Below are positions 40,598 to 48,242 of a stretch of DNA of 64,000 nucleotides, piece after piece. Position 1 is the first letter of the stretch, and each line of letters starts with the position of its first letter. The position numbers and the translations under genes were made by a program. Source of the DNA: Lacrimispora sinapis (lineage in GTDB: Bacteria; Bacillota; Clostridia; Lachnospirales; Lachnospiraceae). The notes under the pieces are model-generated. The model saw nothing but the letters and a program-made list of their open reading frames with translations. It was not told the origin of the DNA and ran no database searches. The stretch lies in assembly GCF_043633585.1 (NCBI RefSeq), contig NZ_CP141832.1, forward strand, positions 2,232,001 through 2,296,000. Reading direction: 5' to 3'.

Positions 40598-42853
40598 CTA
40601 CTGGGCTGAGGTTTCTTCCTCTGATGCCTGCGGACTCTCAGAGGAATCTCCTGTCTCTCCCGGTACGCCGCCTGGCAAAACAGAATCTTCTCCCTCCGGC
40701 CTGTTGACGTATTCCTCCGAAGGATTTAAGTATTCATCCGGAACCTGTTTCCCATTTTCCATCGTGGGTGCTGGTACGGATGTCTCCGCCGCGCCCGCTT
40801 CTTCTGCCGTAGTCTCCTTCTCAGAGCCAGCCTTTGTTTCGCTGGTGATGCCTTCCTGCTTTGGAAGCTTGGAGGCTTCATCAGATGGAAGCGTTGCATC
40901 AACATCCGTATCAGGGAACACATTTAAATAAGGTAGAATCTCCGTCATAATCTTGCGGAAAACTTCACTGGCATACGTGCTGTGAGGCTGATCCTCCACA
41001 TGAGGCTCATCAATGACGACATATACCAAAACCTGAGGATTGTCTGCAGGCGCATATCCGCAAAAAGATACCACATAGTTTGTCTTATCACGAGGGAATT
41101 TCTCGGCAGTTCCGGTCTTTCCGGCAACTTTATATCCCGCCACCCTGGCTGCCCCGCCGGTACCGCCTTCTGCATTAACCGTCTTAAACAGGGCTTCATT
41201 AATAAATTTTGTGGTCGACTCAGAAACGGTTTCCCGAACAAGCACAGGATCTACTTTTTTAATTACAGAGCCCTGCTCGTTCAATATCTGTTTTACCACA
41301 TGAGGCTCATAATAAGATCCGCCGTTAATGACAGAGCAGTAAGCGGCTGCCATCTGGATCATTGTGGAGTTAAAGTTCTGGCCAAATGAGTTTGTGGCCA
41401 GATCTGCATCACCGGCCGTATCCGCTTTATAGATATTGGTCTTATTATCAGCTTCCCCCGGAAGGTCGATTCCTGTTTTAGAACCAAATCCAAAAATCTG
41501 CTGATATTTATAGAACTTTTCCTTTCCCATCTGACTGGCAATCCGCATCATAACCACGTTGCAGGACTTCATCAGTCCCTGTTCCACCGTGATAAGGCCA
41601 TGTCCATATCTGCTGACACAATGGATCTTATGTCCTCCCACTTCCAAAAAGCGATTGCACTCATAGGTCTCTTTCCCTGTAATTGCCCCTTCTTCCAGGG
41701 CCGCAGATACGGTAAATATTTTCTCCGTGGAACCAGGCTCAAACCCATCACTGATGGTAAAATTTCGCCAGGTCTGATTCCATGCCACCTGGGTCCCCAA
41801 AGACATAATCTGTTCATTGCTGTAATGCTTGGTAACCGTATCCGCAGTCAGCGGCTCGGAATTTTTGTTTTTCCGCTTGTAATCATCAATGGCTTCCTGA
41901 ATCCCAAGCTGACGCAGCACCTCATCCGTATATTCCGGTCTTAGGGTTCGCGGATTATTTAAATCAAAGGATTTGCCATCGGCCATTGCCAGCACTTCTG
42001 CATTGTTCGGGTCCATGACAATGACACCGATTTGTTTGCTGCCCGTCTGCTGCTGCCATTCATTTATGTACTTCTCTACAATTTTCTGTATGTTGGCATC
42101 AATGGTAGAAACCACGGTATTTCCGTTGGTGGCAGGTTTGATCACCCTTTCCAGATTGGAGTCATCATTTAAATACCCATATTCTCTTCCATTGGTTCCC
42201 ATAAGCGTGGAATTATAAAACTGTTCGATTCCGCCGGTGCCGCTCATACCGTCACTATTAGAAAATCCAATGACTTTGCTGCCCAACGAATTATATGGAT
42301 AAACCCTCTTATATTCATCTTCAAACCAGATGCCCTTAATGTTTTTTCCGGCCTTTTTCAGTTCTGAGGATTTATCGGATTTATACTTTTCATATTTGGC
42401 TTTATCATCATAAGTCAGCTGTTTTGCATAGCGCACGTACTGCTTGTCTTTCTTTTCCTGAATCAGATTCATGATTTCCGTACGGTCGTAACCAAAGCAT
42501 TCTGTAAGTGCATTCACCGAAGCTTCCAGATAGGCGTCCGGGTCAGTCATGATCTGCTTGGGATCAAGAATCAGATTATAGACTTTTTCGCTGGCTGCCA
42601 GATAGGTTCCGTTCCGGTCCATAATATCCCCCCGTTTAAACGGGATCACGCGGCTGTCATACTCCTGCTGGGACAGCACGATCTGGTTATAGTCTTCTTT
42701 TTTATTGGTCATCAGATTATAAAGGACCATAACCAATGCAAACAAAGCCAGCGTAATTACAAGAACCGTAATCGCCAGCTTTTCCTGCATATAACGTGGG
42801 AATACCTTACTCTTATTATTCCTGTATTTTTTAGTGTTTCGGGATGTCCTCAT
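40598..42853 (-). CDS. class B penicillin-binding protein with long acidic tail (FtsI/PBP2b-like)
   Basis: A 751-residue transpeptidase: basic N-terminus, membrane helix (about 26-46), dimerisation domain (VIPFKRGDIMDRNGTYLAAS, VYPYNSLGSKVIGFSNSDG), and a transpeptidase domain with STEK in GFEPGSTEKIFTVSA, SCN in MKSCNVVMMRI, and KTG in VAGKTGTAEKF. No PASTA domains. The last about 95 residues are a Ser/Glu/Thr/Pro-rich low-complexity tail. The gene overlaps the end of ftsL by 23 bases in another frame, so it is translationally coupled; the ribosome site is weak. Confidence 0.9.
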   Translation of the reverse strand: MRTSRNTKKYRNNKSKVFPRYMQEKLAITVLVITLALFALVMVLYNLMTNKKEDYNQIVLSQQEYDSRVIPFKRGDIMDRNGTYLAASEKVYNLILDPKQIMTDPDAYLEASVNALTECFGYDRTEIMNLIQEKKDKQYVRYAKQLTYDDKAKYEKYKSDKSSELKKAGKNIKGIWFEDEYKRVYPYNSLGSKVIGFSNSDGMSGTGGIEQFYNSTLMGTNGREYGYLNDDSNLERVIKPATNGNTVVSTIDANIQKIVEKYINEWQQQTGSKQIGVIVMDPNNAEVLAMADGKSFDLNNPRTLRPEYTDEVLRQLGIQEAIDDYKRKNKNSEPLTADTVTKHYSNEQIMSLGTQVAWNQTWRNFTISDGFEPGSTEKIFTVSAALEEGAITGKETYECNRFLEVGGHKIHCVSRYGHGLITVEQGLMKSCNVVMMRIASQMGKEKFYKYQQIFGFGSKTGIDLPGEADNKTNIYKADTAGDADLATNSFGQNFNSTMIQMAAAYCSVINGGSYYEPHVVKQILNEQGSVIKKVDPVLVRETVSESTTKFINEALFKTVNAEGGTGGAARVAGYKVAGKTGTAEKFPRDKTNYVVSFCGYAPADNPQVLVYVVIDEPHVEDQPHSTYASEVFRKIMTEILPYLNVFPDTDVDATLPSDEASKLPKQEGITSETKAGSEKETTAEEAGAAETSVPAPTMENGKQVPDEYLNPSEEYVNRPEGEDSVLPGGVPGETGDSSESPQASEEETSAQ

Positions 42854-43313
42854 TCTGTCTTACATACTCACTTTCCGTTTTATCATAGTGAAGGATCTGG
42901 CCCTTGTTTGCATAGACCATACCAAGTTCCTCAGTGGCTACTTTATACACATGATCCAAATCAACGGAAGTATTAATACTCATTTCCAGTGCATTATTTT
43001 CAGTTCTTAACTTCTCTAACTGTGCTTCCTTTACCTCAATTCCGTGAATGCTGGTTGTAATCGACGATTGCAGATGTAAGTATTTTACACATAAGCAGAG
43101 CGTAAAGACTACAGCAACCGTCAGCATAAGAACGTAAGGCAAATCCATCTGCAGAGCTTTTTCACGATTCCGGCGGACTCTGTTATTGACAGACGGCCGG
43201 CGGACTTTATCTGGCGTATGAACCGGCATACGGGCCGGCATGGCTTTACGGACAGTGTTTCCATGTACATAAGCTGTATTCCCGTAGGAACGCACATTCT
43301 TTTTGGCAGCCAC
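42831..43313 (-). CDS. ftsL: cell division protein FtsL-like
   Basis: A 160-residue bitopic protein with a long basic N-terminus, one membrane helix (YVLMLTVAVVFTLCLCVKYL, about 60-79), and a leucine/glutamate-patterned coiled coil (IHGIEVKEAQLEKLRTENNA). This layout and the position between rsmH and the PBP gene define FtsL in Gram-positive dcw clusters. It pairs with DivIC and DivIB to activate septal synthesis. The start codon is GTG, with GGGAGG upstream. Confidence 0.85.
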   Translation of the reverse strand: MAAKKNVRSYGNTAYVHGNTVRKAMPARMPVHTPDKVRRPSVNNRVRRNREKALQMDLPYVLMLTVAVVFTLCLCVKYLHLQSSITTSIHGIEVKEAQLEKLRTENNALEMSINTSVDLDHVYKVATEELGMVYANKGQILHYDKTESEYVRQNEDIPKH

Positions 43314-43330
43314 TCGAATTTCCTCCCTTA

Positions 43331-44269
43331 TTAAACTCGTTCAAACACCCGAAGCTTTGAACTCTTCGAACGCTTATTGTCTTCGATCTCTTCCTCCGTA
43401 GGTATTACAGGTTTTCTTGTAATCACCTTTCCCTTGCTTTCTCTGCCGCATACACAAATCGGAAAATCCGGCGGACAAATACATGGATTCTCATTGGTCT
43501 TAAATCTCGTCTTTACAATTCTGTCTTCCAGAGAATGGAATGTGATAACGGATAAGCGTCCGCCCGGATTTAACAGATCAATCATTGCATCAAGGGATTG
43601 GCTTAATACCTCCAGTTCCTTATTGAGTTCAATCCGTATAGCCTGAAATGTCTTTTTCGAGGGATGTCCTCCCACCGCTCTCACTTTTGCAGGAATGGCC
43701 CCTTTAATGATCTCTGTCAGTTCTCCGGTGGTTTCTATGGGCTTTGATTCTCTGGCCTTTACAATATGCTTTGCAATATTCTTCGCAAACTTGTCCTCTC
43801 CGTAATCCCGAATGATACGGTATAAATCAAATTCACTGTAATTGTTGATAATGTCGGCTGCCGTCTGTTCATTCCTTTGGTCCATCCGCATATCAAGCGG
43901 TGCCTGGTCTTCCCGATAGGTAAATCCCCTCTCCGGCATATCCAGCTGATAAGAAGAGACTCCCAGGTCCAGATATATCCCATCCACCTTTTCAATTCCC
44001 AAATTTTTTAAAACTGTCTGTATATTTACGTAATTGCTTCTTACGACTGTCACTTGATCCTTGTAATCCTTCAGCCGTTCTGTAGCTGCCTGAATGGCAT
44101 CTGCATCCTGATCAATTCCGATTAATCTTCCGTATTCTCCGAGACGCTTACATACCTCCAACGCATGTCCGCCGCCTCCCAGTGTTCCGTCCACATAAAT
44201 CCCGTCCGGCTTTACATTCAGGCTGTCAATGGTCTCATAAAGCAGCACTGACTTGTGTTCAAACATCAT
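43331..44269 (-). CDS. rsmH: 16S rRNA (cytosine(1402)-N4)-methyltransferase
   Basis: Methylates C1402 in the ribosomal P site. Signatures: HKSVLLYETIDSLNVKPDG, YVDGTLGGGGHALEV (SAM binding), GIYLDLGVSSYQLDMPERGF, NPGGRLSVITFHSLEDRIVK, and a Cys-rich CPPDFPICVCG. 312 residues, the usual length. Its ATG overlaps the mraZ stop by 4 bases (ATGA). The second gene of the dcw operon, as in most bacteria. Confidence 0.96.
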   Translation of the reverse strand: MMFEHKSVLLYETIDSLNVKPDGIYVDGTLGGGGHALEVCKRLGEYGRLIGIDQDADAIQAATERLKDYKDQVTVVRSNYVNIQTVLKNLGIEKVDGIYLDLGVSSYQLDMPERGFTYREDQAPLDMRMDQRNEQTAADIINNYSEFDLYRIIRDYGEDKFAKNIAKHIVKARESKPIETTGELTEIIKGAIPAKVRAVGGHPSKKTFQAIRIELNKELEVLSQSLDAMIDLLNPGGRLSVITFHSLEDRIVKTRFKTNENPCICPPDFPICVCGRESKGKVITRKPVIPTEEEIEDNKRSKSSKLRVFERV

Positions 44270-44691
44270 ATTCCAAGTCCTTCCATAGCTTCCGCAATTT
44301 CTTCCATATCATCATAAGTATTGGCTGCTGTCCATGCATCCCTGCTCCAAATTTCAATCCGGCTTCCTACACCTACAAGGACTGCCTCCTTATCAATGCC
44401 TGCATGTTCCCTGAGCACTGCCGGAAGCAGAATTCTTCCCTGCTTGTCCACTTCACAGGAGGTTGCACCCGCCAGGAAAAATCTCGAGAACTTTCTGGCA
44501 TTGGTATTGGTTAAGGGCAGGCTTTTCAGTTTTTCCTCCAGGGCTGTCCACTCCTTATTGTCATACACAAATAAACAGCCGTCCAAGCCCTTCGTCACGA
44601 CGAATTCTTCTCCAAGCTGCTCTCTGAATTTTGACGGGACAATGAGACGTCCCTTCGCATCGACTGTATGATTGTATTCGCCCATGAACAT
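44266..44691 (-). CDS. mraZ: transcriptional regulator MraZ
   Basis: A small AbrB-like DNA-binding protein with two swapped-hairpin repeats: FMGEYNHTVDAKGRLIVPSK and ATSCEVDKQGRILLPAVLRE. 141 residues from the ATG at 44691, which has AGGTG 8 bases upstream; the long upstream frame to 44919 is not coding. MraZ binds repeated sites in its own promoter and represses the dcw operon. Such a repeat ladder is present just upstream. Confidence 0.96.
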   Translation of the reverse strand: MFMGEYNHTVDAKGRLIVPSKFREQLGEEFVVTKGLDGCLFVYDNKEWTALEEKLKSLPLTNTNARKFSRFFLAGATSCEVDKQGRILLPAVLREHAGIDKEAVLVGVGSRIEIWSRDAWTAANTYDDMEEIAEAMEGLGI

Positions 44692-44728
44692 ACCAATCAC
44701 CTGCTTGTACAACGGCAGGAGGTTTAAA

Positions 44729-44776
44729 CCACTTTCCCTCCATCTTCTACCACTTTGTACCACTTTCCTCCACTTG
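44729..44776 (-). promoter_or_regulatory. MraZ operator: about 10-bp-spaced AAGTGG repeats
   Basis: On the minus strand GTGG occurs at 44770-44773, 44760-44763, 44750-44753 and 44729-44732, and ATGG at 44740-44743. Steps are 10, 10, 10 and 11 bp, most copies preceded by AA. It lies between the predicted start of transcription and mraZ, matching the direct-repeat operators described for MraZ (AAAGTG-type repeats in Mollicutes, TGGGN repeats in E. coli). Confidence 0.85.
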
Positions 44777-44783
44777 TAACTTA

Positions 44784-44812
44784 ATTTTAGTACATTTACC
44801 GGGAAATAGCAA
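44784..44812 (-). promoter_or_regulatory. dcw operon promoter
   Basis: On the minus strand TTGCTA (44807-44812) and TAAAAT (44784-44789) are 17 bases apart. The MraZ repeats begin about 10 bases downstream of the -10. Confidence 0.7.
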
Positions 44813-44980
44813 GAAGATTTTTGAATAATTTTCATTGATTCGGTTACAAACAGCTGGATACCCATATGCTTCCAAAAATTTCCATAATCAGACAAATTAA
44901 GGCTTTTTTTCAGCACCACTACAATTGCTTCTTATTATAATGGGCATTATGATCAAAATTATGATAATGTTTTATGGCAT

Positions 44981-45012
44981 AAAAAAACACGGGGAGGTTT
45001 TCCTTCCCGCGT
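44981..45012 (-). terminator. intrinsic terminator after the Spo0E-like gene
   Basis: On the minus strand ACGCGGGAAGG pairs with CCTCCCCGTGT around AAAA and is followed by TTTTTT. It isolates the lgt/spo0E transcript from the dcw promoter. Confidence 0.85.
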
Positions 45013-45049
45013 TCCATAAAATTATCCTAAAATCCTTTTTATTTCTGCT

Positions 45050-45202
45050 TTAATAACCAGCTTCAATATATTGTTCAATTAATTTATCCAGTTCTACACT
45101 CCTAAGATAAATAACATCTCCGTCATCATGATCAATACTTTTATTTAATCTTTCCCTTGCTTCCTCGATATTTCTAATCAACTCTTCTTTTGAAATCATC
45201 AT
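45050..45202 (-). CDS. Spo0E-like aspartyl-phosphate phosphatase
   Basis: A 50-residue two-helix protein: first helix EELIRNIEEARERLNKSI, second helix with the family signature SVELDKLIEQYI (SxELDxLI). Spo0E-family proteins remove phosphate from Spo0A~P and so delay sporulation. The start at 45202 has AAAGGAG 9 bases upstream and lies one base after the lgt stop, so it is co-transcribed with lgt. The open frame to 45259 overlaps lgt and is not favoured. Confidence 0.8.
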   Translation of the reverse strand: MMISKEELIRNIEEARERLNKSIDHDDGDVIYLRSVELDKLIEQYIEAGY

Positions 45203-45203
45203 A

Positions 45204-46082
45204 TCATGTTTCTCCTTTGCTCTTTTTTCTAATCTGTCTGTGTTGGAAGAAGAGCACAAGAGTAGATATCACTACCAGAATAAATGACAGTGCCTGTGAC
45301 ACTGCAATGCCAGTACCAAAGAACATTAGCTGGTCCGTACGGATTCCTTCTATCCATACTCGCCCCAATCCATAGCCAAGCAGGTAGATAAGAAAAATCT
45401 CCCCATCAAATCGTTTGCGTTTCCTGTACCAGAGCAAGAATGCAAGTACACAAAGATTCCAGACTGACTCATAAAAGAAGGTTGGATGTACTTGTATATA
45501 CTCTATGCCATCTTTCACGATCAAATGGTTCAAAAGTTCTTTCGATATCATATTCTCATTAACCAGCGCTCTTCTGATTCTCATAGCAAACAGGCCGTCG
45601 GTATATCCGCCAAACGCTTCGCAATTAAAGAAGTTTCCCCATCTTCCTATAATTTGCCCGGTTATCAGTCCAAGACATCCTGTGTCCGCCAAAGAAAAGA
45701 AGGAAAGTTTCTTCACCTTGGTATAGACGATCAGAGTTATGGCAGCTCCTATAATGCCTCCATAAATTGCCAGTCCCCCTGCCCTTAGATTGAAAATTTG
45801 TAACAGGTCGTCTTTATAATTAGCCCAGTCAAAAACCACATAATATATTCTGGCACTTATAATAGAAACTACGATTGCATACAGGGCAAAATCCAGATAA
45901 ATTTCCGGGTCTTGTCCTCTTCGTTTTGCATCATTTACTGCAACCCAGAGGCCTGTCAAAATTCCAATCCCAATGATAATCCCGTAGAATGCAATGCGGA
46001 ACCCAAATATCGAGATACTGTTTTGCAAATGGTCAATGGTGATTCCCAAATGCACAAAACTAATATCTGCCGTATTTGCCAT
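45204..46082 (-). CDS. lgt: prolipoprotein diacylglyceryl transferase
   Basis: A membrane enzyme of about seven helices that attaches diacylglycerol to the lipobox Cys of lipoproteins. Signatures: IAFYGIIIGIGILTG (with the family His replaced by Phe-Tyr context), ARIYYVVFDW, LRAGGLAIYGGIIG, the Lgt signature GRWGNFFNCEAFGG, and HPTFFYESVWN. 292 residues. GAAAGGAG precedes the ATG. First gene of a two-gene operon with the Spo0E-like gene. Confidence 0.95.
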   Translation of the reverse strand: MANTADISFVHLGITIDHLQNSISIFGFRIAFYGIIIGIGILTGLWVAVNDAKRRGQDPEIYLDFALYAIVVSIISARIYYVVFDWANYKDDLLQIFNLRAGGLAIYGGIIGAAITLIVYTKVKKLSFFSLADTGCLGLITGQIIGRWGNFFNCEAFGGYTDGLFAMRIRRALVNENMISKELLNHLIVKDGIEYIQVHPTFFYESVWNLCVLAFLLWYRKRKRFDGEIFLIYLLGYGLGRVWIEGIRTDQLMFFGTGIAVSQALSFILVVISTLVLFFQHRQIRKKSKGET

Positions 46083-46109
46083 TCGTCTTCTCCTTTCGAT
46101 GTTTTCTTT

Positions 46110-46138
46110 ATTTTACCCCGTGAAAACACAAAAATCAA
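46110..46138 (-). promoter_or_regulatory. lgt promoter
   Basis: On the minus strand TTGATT and TAAAAT are 17 bases apart, about 30 bases before the lgt ATG. Confidence 0.6.
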
Positions 46139-46288
46139 ACAGATTCGCCCGACATATTCAACTATATTTCGACAAAGGATATGATTCTTGCGTTTTTCTC
46201 TTTTTTTTTTACGGATAATATGATATTCTATATTAGTTACAGCGAAAAATCAACCATGAATATAAACAATATTAGGAAGGTAATTGCT

Positions 46289-47386
46289 ATGAAATTAGGT
46301 ATTGTCGGATTACCGAACGTAGGTAAAAGCACTTTATTCAATTCTCTTACAAAGGCCGGGGCAGAATCTGCCAACTATCCATTCTGTACCATTGATCCAA
46401 ACGTCGGAGTCGTTCCCGTTCCGGATGTGCGCTTAGGACAGCTGGCTGAACTATATAATTCCGCTAAAATCGTTCCGGCTGTCATTGAATTTGTGGATAT
46501 TGCAGGACTTGTAAAGGGAGCTTCCAAAGGCGAAGGTCTGGGCAACCAGTTTCTTTCCAACATCCGCGAAGTAGATGCCATTGTACACGTGGTACGCTGC
46601 TTTGAAGATGCCAACGTCATCCATGTAGACGGAAGTGTAGACCCGCTGCGTGACATTGAAACCATTGATCTGGAGCTGATCTTTTCCGATCTTGAAATCT
46701 TAGACCGCCGGATCGCAAAAACTGCCAAGGGTGCCATGAACGATAAATCTCTGGCAAAAGAACTGGACATGTTAAAGAGAATCAAATCCCATTTAGAAGA
46801 TGGCAATCTGGCAAGAAGCATGGAGATCGACGATGCAGATGAAATTGAATTTGTATCCTCCCTCAATCTTCTCACCTACAAACCGGTAATCTTTGCCGCT
46901 AATGTATGCGAAGATGATCTGGCCGACGACGGCGCATCAAACGAATATGTAGCAAGGGTACGGGAATTCGCCAAAGCAAACAACAGCGAGGTATTCGTCA
47001 TCTGCGCACAGATCGAGCAGGAAATCTCCGAACTGGAGGAGGACGAGAAAAAGATGTTCTTAGAGGATCTTGGTCTTACCGAATCCGGTCTTGAAAAGCT
47101 GATCAGCGCCAGCTATCACCTGCTTGGACTTATCAGCTACTTAACTGCAGGTCCAATGGAAACAAGAGCCTGGACCATCAAAAAAGGAACAAAGGCTCCC
47201 CAGGCTGCCGGAAAGATCCACTCCGATTTTGAACGTGGTTTCATTCGGGCAGAAGTGATTAACTTCCAGGATCTTCTGGACTGCAAAAGTTACAATGCAG
47301 CAAAGGAAAAGGGCCTGGTCCGTTCCGAAGGCAAGGAATATGTGGTAAAGGATGGAGATGTGGTCCTGTTCCGTTTTAATGTATAA
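46289..47386 (+). CDS. ychF: redox-regulated ATPase YchF (Obg family)
   Basis: An OBG-family P-loop NTPase of 365 residues that prefers ATP and associates with ribosomes. Signatures: KLGIVGLPNVGKSTLFNSLT at the N-terminus, YPFCTIDPNVGVVPVPD, FVDIAGLVKGASKGEGLGNQ, a coiled-coil insert, and the C-terminal TGS-like FERGFIRAEVINFQDL and GLVRSEGKEYVVKDGDVVLF. Start at 46289 behind AGGAAGG; the earlier frame from 46181 is a low-complexity T-run translated into Phe and is not coding. Confidence 0.96.
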   Translation: MKLGIVGLPNVGKSTLFNSLTKAGAESANYPFCTIDPNVGVVPVPDVRLGQLAELYNSAKIVPAVIEFVDIAGLVKGASKGEGLGNQFLSNIREVDAIVHVVRCFEDANVIHVDGSVDPLRDIETIDLELIFSDLEILDRRIAKTAKGAMNDKSLAKELDMLKRIKSHLEDGNLARSMEIDDADEIEFVSSLNLLTYKPVIFAANVCEDDLADDGASNEYVARVREFAKANNSEVFVICAQIEQEISELEEDEKKMFLEDLGLTESGLEKLISASYHLLGLISYLTAGPMETRAWTIKKGTKAPQAAGKIHSDFERGFIRAEVINFQDLLDCKSYNAAKEKGLVRSEGKEYVVKDGDVVLFRFNV

Positions 47387-47396
47387 AGCACTCTCG

Positions 47397-47424
47397 CCGG
47401 CGTTGAAAAGCGCCGGTTTTTTTT
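47397..47424 (+). terminator. intrinsic terminator of ychF
   Basis: CCGGCG pairs with CGCCGG around an 8-base loop, followed by eight T. Confidence 0.9.
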
Positions 47425-47471
47425 GTCTTTTTTAGGAATCATGATAATTTATGTCATTAGTGCGATTGAAC

Positions 47472-47499
47472 TTGTAAACTCCTTTTCTTATGCTATAAT
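47472..47499 (+). promoter_or_regulatory. promoter of the formate/nitrite-type channel gene
   Basis: TTGTAA and TATAAT are 16 bases apart, with an extended -10 TGC. The transcript would have a leader of about 60 bases. Confidence 0.7.
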
Positions 47500-47519
47500 A
47501 TGACAAGGCTAAAGACAAA

Positions 47520-47548
47520 AAACCTTCTTACGCTCTGGCAGAAGGTTT
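47520..47548 (+). other. leader stem-loop before the channel gene
   Basis: AAACCTTCT (47520-47528) pairs perfectly with AGAAGGTTT (47540-47548) around an 11-base loop, ending 8 bases before the GGAG site. There is no T-run on the plus strand, so it is not a plus-strand terminator. On the minus strand the same stem is followed by TTTTTG. Confidence 0.5.
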
Positions 47549-47567
47549 CAAGAAAAGGAGTATTGGA

Positions 47568-48194
47568 ATGAAAGCATTGATAAAAGCAATCGCTGCAGGA
47601 ATCTGTATCAGCGTGGGCGGAGTGATTTACCTGACTCTTGACAACCGCATTGCCGGTTCTTTTTTATTTTGCATCGGTTTATTTACGATCTACACATTCG
47701 GTTTTAACCTCTATACCGGAAAGGTATGTTACATCGTTTATGAAAAGCCTTCCTACTTATTGAATGTCCTCATTGTATACATAGGAAATCTGGCAGGTAC
47801 GGTTGGCTCAGGTTTGATTTTCCGTCATACGAAGCTGGCAAAATTAACGGAGCATGCCGCTGAAATTGTGAATTTGAAGTTGACGGATACTTTATTCAGC
47901 ACCTTTGTCATGGCCTTTATGTGCGGAGTTATGATGTGCATAGCCGTCATCGGCTTCCAGACGATCAAAGACAGCGTGGGAAAGCACCTGGCTCTCACCC
48001 TTCCTATCATGGTGTTTATCCTTTCCGGCTTTGAACACAGCATTGCCGATATGTTCTACTTTACAATGGGAGGTGCCTGGGGAGAAAAGGCAGTCCTCTA
48101 CATACTTATCATTTCCTTAGGGAACATGGCAGGGGGAAGTATGATCCCCTTGCTGAAAAAATGTTTGAAAGAAGAGTTTCCGGTTTTGCATTAA
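47568..48194 (+). CDS. formate/nitrite transporter (FNT) family channel
   Basis: A 208-residue membrane protein with about six helices. FNT signatures are FGFNLYTGKVCY and GFEHSIADMFYF, which contain the pore-lining His region, and a C-terminal SLGNMAGGSMIPLLKK (NxxGG). It is shorter than FocA at the N-terminus. FNT channels pass formate, nitrite, lactate, hydrosulfide or similar anions; formate is plausible in an anaerobe, but nothing here fixes it. Isolated between ychF and gltD with its own promoter. AAGGAG precedes the ATG. Confidence 0.85.
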   Translation: MKALIKAIAAGICISVGGVIYLTLDNRIAGSFLFCIGLFTIYTFGFNLYTGKVCYIVYEKPSYLLNVLIVYIGNLAGTVGSGLIFRHTKLAKLTEHAAEIVNLKLTDTLFSTFVMAFMCGVMMCIAVIGFQTIKDSVGKHLALTLPIMVFILSGFEHSIADMFYFTMGGAWGEKAVLYILIISLGNMAGGSMIPLLKKCLKEEFPVLH

Positions 48195-48205
48195 TTTCAA
48201 CAAAC

Positions 48206-48236
48206 AGGAGGCAGGTAACGTAATCACCTGCCTCCT
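48206..48236. terminator. bidirectional terminator between the channel gene and gltD
   Basis: AGGAGGCAGGT pairs perfectly with ACCTGCCTCCT (11 bp) around a 9-base loop. T-rich flanks are modest on both strands. Confidence 0.7.
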
Positions 48237-48242
48237 CTTTGA

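Noticed and set aside
42831..42853. Frameshift between ftsL and the PBP gene
   Set aside because: The 23-base overlap joins two proteins that are complete on their own and are normally separate genes; it reads as translational coupling.
44692..44919. N-terminal extension of MraZ
   Set aside because: The upstream codons run through the promoter and repeat operator, and the family start at 44691 has a ribosome site.
46181..46288. N-terminal extension of YchF
   Set aside because: The extra codons translate a T-run into Phe-rich sequence; the conserved KLGIVGLPNVGKST start follows the ATG at 46289.
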